Below are positions 61,402 to 64,000 of a DNA stretch of 64,000 nucleotides, piece by piece; the stretch's first letter is position 1, and each line of letters opens with the position of its first letter. Under the pieces are notes generated by a model. It saw only the letters and a list, made by a program, of their open reading frames with translations, was not told the DNA's origin and did not search any database. Origin of the DNA: Actinomadura opuntiae (GTDB taxonomy: Bacteria > Actinomycetota > Actinomycetes > Streptosporangiales > Streptosporangiaceae). The position numbers and the translations under genes are program-made. The stretch spans positions 310,001-374,000 of the forward strand of contig NZ_JASNWF010000002.1 of the NCBI RefSeq assembly GCF_030283205.1, read 5' to 3'.

Positions 61402-62234
61402 CGCACGTCTCCGGGGTCGTCCTCCAGCAGCAGCGCCGACAGCCGGTCGGTGAGCGCGTGGAACTCCGGCGTGCGCAGCACCTGCGGCTCGCGCGGCCGC
61501 GGCAGCGGGACCTCGATGACCTCCTTGATGGTCGCCGGGCGCGGCGTCATCACGATGATCCGGTCCGACAGGTACGCCGCCTCCGACAGGCTGTGCGTCA
61601 CGAACAGCACCGTCTTGCCGTGCTCCTCCAGCAGCGTGACGAGCTGCTCGCCGATCTTCAGCCGGGACAGCTCGTCCAGTGCGGCGAACGGCTCGTCCAG
61701 CAGCAGGATCGACGCGTCCGACACCAGCGCCCGCGCGATCGCGACCCGCTGCCGCATCCCGCCCGACAGCTGGTGCGGGAACCGGTGCGGGACGTCGCCG
61801 AGCCCGACCGCGCGCAGCGCGTCCATCGCCCGCGCCCGCCGCTCGGCGCGGCCGACCCCGGCGAACTGCAGCGCGACCTCCACGTTGCGGACGGCGCTGC
61901 GCCACGGGTACAGCGCGAGGTCCTGGAAGACGAACGCCACGTCGCGCGGGCGGGGGCCGTCGACCGGCGTCCCGTCCACCAGCAGCTCCCCGGACACCGG
62001 CACGAGCAGGCCGCCCACCGCGCGCAGCGCCGAGCTCTTCCCGCACCCGGACGGCCCGATCAGGCTGACGAACTCGCCCGGCCGCACGTCGAACGTCAGC
62101 TCCGTCGCCGCCGTCGTGTCGCCGTAGGCGAGGGTGAGGTCCCGGGCGGCCACCCTCGGCCGCTCCGTCTCCCGAACCGCCGCAGCTTCCCGGACGTTCC
62201 CGGCCACGGCGCTCTCCTCGCGCTGCCCCGCCAC
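61398..62234 (-). CDS. ABC transporter ATP-binding protein, NitT/TauT (SsuB) type
   Basis: This 278-residue ATPase has Walker A GPSGCGKSS, Q-loop FVFQDLALYPW, signature LSGGMRQR, Walker B LLLDEPFAALD and His in FVTHSLSEA. The N-terminal ~25 residues are an unusual charged tail, and a later start is possible. It starts with GTG 4 nt behind the SDR stop. Confidence 0.92.
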   Translation of the reverse strand: MAGQREESAVAGNVREAAAVRETERPRVAARDLTLAYGDTTAATELTFDVRPGEFVSLIGPSGCGKSSALRAVGGLLVPVSGELLVDGTPVDGPRPRDVAFVFQDLALYPWRSAVRNVEVALQFAGVGRAERRARAMDALRAVGLGDVPHRFPHQLSGGMRQRVAIARALVSDASILLLDEPFAALDELSRLKIGEQLVTLLEEHGKTVLFVTHSLSEAAYLSDRIIVMTPRPATIKEVIEVPLPRPREPQVLRTPEFHALTDRLSALLLEDDPGDVR

Positions 62235-62238
62235 GGCC

Positions 62239-63021
62239 CTACGCCCCGACCATGTTGAACCCGCCGTCGGCGAGCATGTAGGCGCCCGTGATGTGCGAGG
62301 CGTCCTCCGTCGCCAGGAACAGCGCGGTGCCCGCGACGACCTCGGGCGGCGGGATCTGGCCCAGCGGGGTCTGCGCGATCAGCTTCTCGCGGCGGCCCGA
62401 CTTCCAGTCCTCGCGCTCCAGCGTCGCGCCGGTCTCCATGAAGCCGGGCGCGAACGTGTTGACGCGGACGGCCGGCGCGAACGCCGCCGCGTACGACTTG
62501 GTGATGCCGAGCAGCCCGTACTTGGCGGCGGCGTACTGCGGGGCGCGGGCGCTGCCGCGCACCACCACGGTGGAGCCGATGTTCACGATCGAGCCGTGGC
62601 CCTGCTCCAGCATCCGGGAGCCGAACTCGTGCGTCATCAGCAGCGTGCCCTTGACGTCCACGTCGATGACGCGGTCCAGGGACTCCTGCGTCAGCTCGCG
62701 CCACGACATCTGCTCGGTCGCGACGTCGCCGACGTTGTTGACCAGCACGTCGAGCTCGCCGGCGAGCTGGAACACCTCGTCGGCCAGGGCGCGGATCGCG
62801 TCCCACGAGCCGATGTCGGCCTGCACGACGAACGCCTCGGCGCCCGCCTCGCGGACCCGCTCCGCGGTGCGCTCGGCGCCCTGCTTGGAGGAGTTGTAGT
62901 GCACCCCGACGCGGGCGCCCTCCTGAGCGGCGCGCACGGCGATCTCGGCGCCGAACCCGGTGCCGGCCCCGGTCACCAGCACCGTCTTCCCCTCGAACCG
63001 CGGGAAGATCTTCTGAGCCAT
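62239..63021 (-). CDS. Short-chain dehydrogenase/reductase (classical SDR), first copy downstream of the hairpins
   Basis: This 260-residue NAD(P)-dependent oxidoreductase has the cofactor motif TGAGTGFG, the NNVG structural motif, catalytic Ser in NIGST and the Tyr-Lys pair in YAAAKYG. The sequence HYNSSKQGAERTAE after beta-2 suggests NADPH preference (no Asp at the end of the strand). An AAGGGAGAA site precedes the ATG. It lies behind two tandem hairpins, which may tune its expression relative to the first SDR gene. Confidence 0.9.
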   Translation of the reverse strand: MAQKIFPRFEGKTVLVTGAGTGFGAEIAVRAAQEGARVGVHYNSSKQGAERTAERVREAGAEAFVVQADIGSWDAIRALADEVFQLAGELDVLVNNVGDVATEQMSWRELTQESLDRVIDVDVKGTLLMTHEFGSRMLEQGHGSIVNIGSTVVVRGSARAPQYAAAKYGLLGITKSYAAAFAPAVRVNTFAPGFMETGATLEREDWKSGRREKLIAQTPLGQIPPPEVVAGTALFLATEDASHITGAYMLADGGFNMVGA

Positions 63022-63043
63022 GTCGTTCTCCCTTGTCATGTCA

Positions 63044-63113
63044 TTTGTGGGGGACGACCCCCACACCCCCGGCAACTGTCGTTTGTGGGGGACGACCCCC
63101 ACACCCCCGGCAA
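63044..63113 (-). repeat. Two exact 32-bp direct repeats, each forming a GC-rich hairpin
   Basis: Identical 32-bp units lie at 63044-63075 and 63082-63113, 38 bp apart. Each contains GTGGGGG-ACGA-CCCCCAC, a perfect 7-bp stem with a 4-nt loop. They lie between two SDR genes, 6 nt behind the upstream gene's stop and 22 nt before the downstream gene's start, so they could attenuate transcription or stabilise the upstream transcript. Confidence 0.9.
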
Positions 63114-63119
63114 ATGCAT

Positions 63120-63908
63120 TTAGACGAGCGTGCGTCCGCCGTCGACGTACATGACATGACCCGTCATGAACGCCGCGTGCGGTGAGGACAGGAACAGGAT
63201 GGGGCCCACGACCTCCGCGGGCGTGCCGAGCCGGCCCGCCGGGACGAGCCGCACCAGGCCCTCGCGGACGCCCGGCTGCTCCAGGTAGGCGGCGGTCAGC
63301 GGCGTCTCGACGTAGCCGGGCGCGACCGCGTTCACGGTCACGCCGTGCCGGGCCCACTCGGCGGCCATGACCCGCATCATCTGGTTCATCCCGCCCTTGG
63401 ACGCGGCGTACGGCCCGTGCTTCTGGTGCGCCAGGTGCCCCGACACCGAGGACAGGAAGACGATCCGCCCGTGGCCCGCCTCCACCATGTGCCGCCCGGC
63501 GGCCTGCGCGGCGCCGAACGCGGAGGACAGGTTGGTGCGCAGGATCCGGTCCCAGTCGTCCTCGGTGAACTCCAGCACCGGGCGCCGGTCGTTGATCCCG
63601 ACGCAGTGCAGCAGGACGTCGAGGCCGCCCATCGTCTGGACGGCCTGCTCGACGACCGCGCCGCCCGCGCCCTTCTCGGTGAGGTCGGCGGCGATGGTGT
63701 GCGGCTTGGTCCCGTCGGGGCCCGGCTCCAGCGCGGCGAGCCGGCCGGCGTCCCGGTCGACCGCGGTGACGACCGCGCCGGCGTCGAGGTAGCCGCGGGC
63801 GCACTCGGCGCCGATCCCGCCCGCGCCGAGCACCAGCACCCGGGCGCCGTGCAGGCCCAGCCACGCGGTGCCGGTGCCCGGCGCCGGTTGAGTCGTCCCG
63901 TCTGCCAC
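63120..63908 (-). CDS. Short-chain dehydrogenase/reductase (classical SDR), operon leader gene
   Basis: This 262-residue oxidoreductase has the cofactor motif GAGGIGA, acidic Asp in TAVDRDAGR (NAD preference), catalytic Ser in LSSVSG and Tyr-Lys in YAASKGG. The N-terminal ~15 residues are a Thr/Gly/Pro tail. The GTG start follows GAGGAAC. As the first gene of the ~7.6-kb operon it follows a strong palindromic operator. It probably oxidises a hydroxy acid or alcohol early in the pathway. Confidence 0.9.
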   Translation of the reverse strand: MADGTTQPAPGTGTAWLGLHGARVLVLGAGGIGAECARGYLDAGAVVTAVDRDAGRLAALEPGPDGTKPHTIAADLTEKGAGGAVVEQAVQTMGGLDVLLHCVGINDRRPVLEFTEDDWDRILRTNLSSAFGAAQAAGRHMVEAGHGRIVFLSSVSGHLAHQKHGPYAASKGGMNQMMRVMAAEWARHGVTVNAVAPGYVETPLTAAYLEQPGVREGLVRLVPAGRLGTPAEVVGPILFLSSPHAAFMTGHVMYVDGGRTLV

Positions 63909-63932
63909 TTGCGGTTCCTCGCCTTCCCCAGC

Positions 63933-63960
63933 TAGCTTTCACTGTATGAAAGCTACTTTC
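63933..63960. promoter_or_regulatory. Operator-like palindromes upstream of the catabolic operon
   Basis: Two overlapping inverted repeats are visible: TAGCTTTCA-CTGTA-TGAAAGCTA (63933-63955), perfect over 9-bp arms, and GAAAG-CTA-CTTTC (63948-63960). The 15-mer 63946-63960 matches 56279-56293 except for one central base. It lies 25-52 bp before the SDR start codon, and is a likely IclR site that overlaps the promoter. Confidence 0.7.
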
Positions 63961-64000
63961 ACTAAGCACGAGTATGGTGTGACGCCGGTCATGGCGTCAA

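Noticed and set aside
63985..64000. Start of a divergent gene at the right edge (ATG near 63995)
   Set aside because: Only a few bases of frame are in the window, too little to support a call.

Overview
The window is high-GC DNA (third codon positions almost all G or C) with frequent GTG and TTG starts, strong GGAGG-type ribosome sites, 4-nt start/stop overlaps and typical actinomycete families: an AfsR/SARP regulator, FxSxx-type RiPP genes, a 13E12-type HNH protein, PucR, IclR and MarR regulators, and a CU044_2847 protein. A filamentous actinomycete is very likely. The style resembles Streptosporangiales/Thermomonosporaceae (Actinomadura-like), but nothing here fixes the genus.

Layout. 0-13 kb: end of a DJ-1/PfpI gene, an unknown protein, a CocE/NonD hydrolase convergent with peptide deformylase, a large SARP-NB-ARC-TPR regulator with a TTACACCT repeat cluster behind it, a secreted PET-hydrolase-like cutinase, a PucR regulator, and a MarR/ABC-exporter divergon sharing a twin palindromic operator. 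13-14.6 kb: small unknown proteins around a bidirectional terminator. 14.7-22.6 kb: seven same-strand genes forming a vWA-MoxR-VMAP conflict-type cassette (Trypco1-like, MoxR/ChlI-like ATPase, ChlD-like vWA, CHAT protease, VMAP-like protein, second MoxR ATPase, SAV_2336-like vWA). 22.6-27.8 kb: DUF488, small membrane proteins, a mini protein with an LAXTG-like sorting signal overlapping a hyaluronan-synthase-like GT2, an XRE/PEBP divergon and a small HTH protein. 27.8-31.2 kb: a decayed region with two inverted copies of a palindromic element around a DUF222/HNH gene, a MITE-like segment and a MarR pseudogene. 31.3-40.2 kb: VOC protein, secreted nylon-hydrolase-like serine hydrolase, Fpg/Nei glycosylase, a CbiMQO nickel/cobalt importer behind a Nur-like box, a ClpC-type unfoldase and a lipoprotein.

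40.6-52.5 kb: a three-gene operon (membrane sensor-like protein plus two P-loop NTPases), a cation/proton antiporter, then a RiPP locus. A 74-residue FxsA-like precursor overlaps by 4 nt a 1291-residue FxsT-like protein and is divergent from an FxsB-like radical SAM enzyme. The precursor lacks the usual FxSxx C-terminus and carries repeated F-T-D/E motifs instead. A Tat-exported multicopper oxidase follows the radical SAM gene.

54-64 kb: an IclR regulator and a long minus-strand catabolic operon (two SDRs, NitT/TauT-type ABC importer with two permeases, two FAH-family enzymes, an alpha/beta hydrolase) plus a separately promoted amidohydrolase. The same GAAAG-N3-CTTTC palindrome precedes both transcription units, suggesting one regulon. 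No tRNA, rRNA, CRISPR array, intact transposase or integrase was seen.
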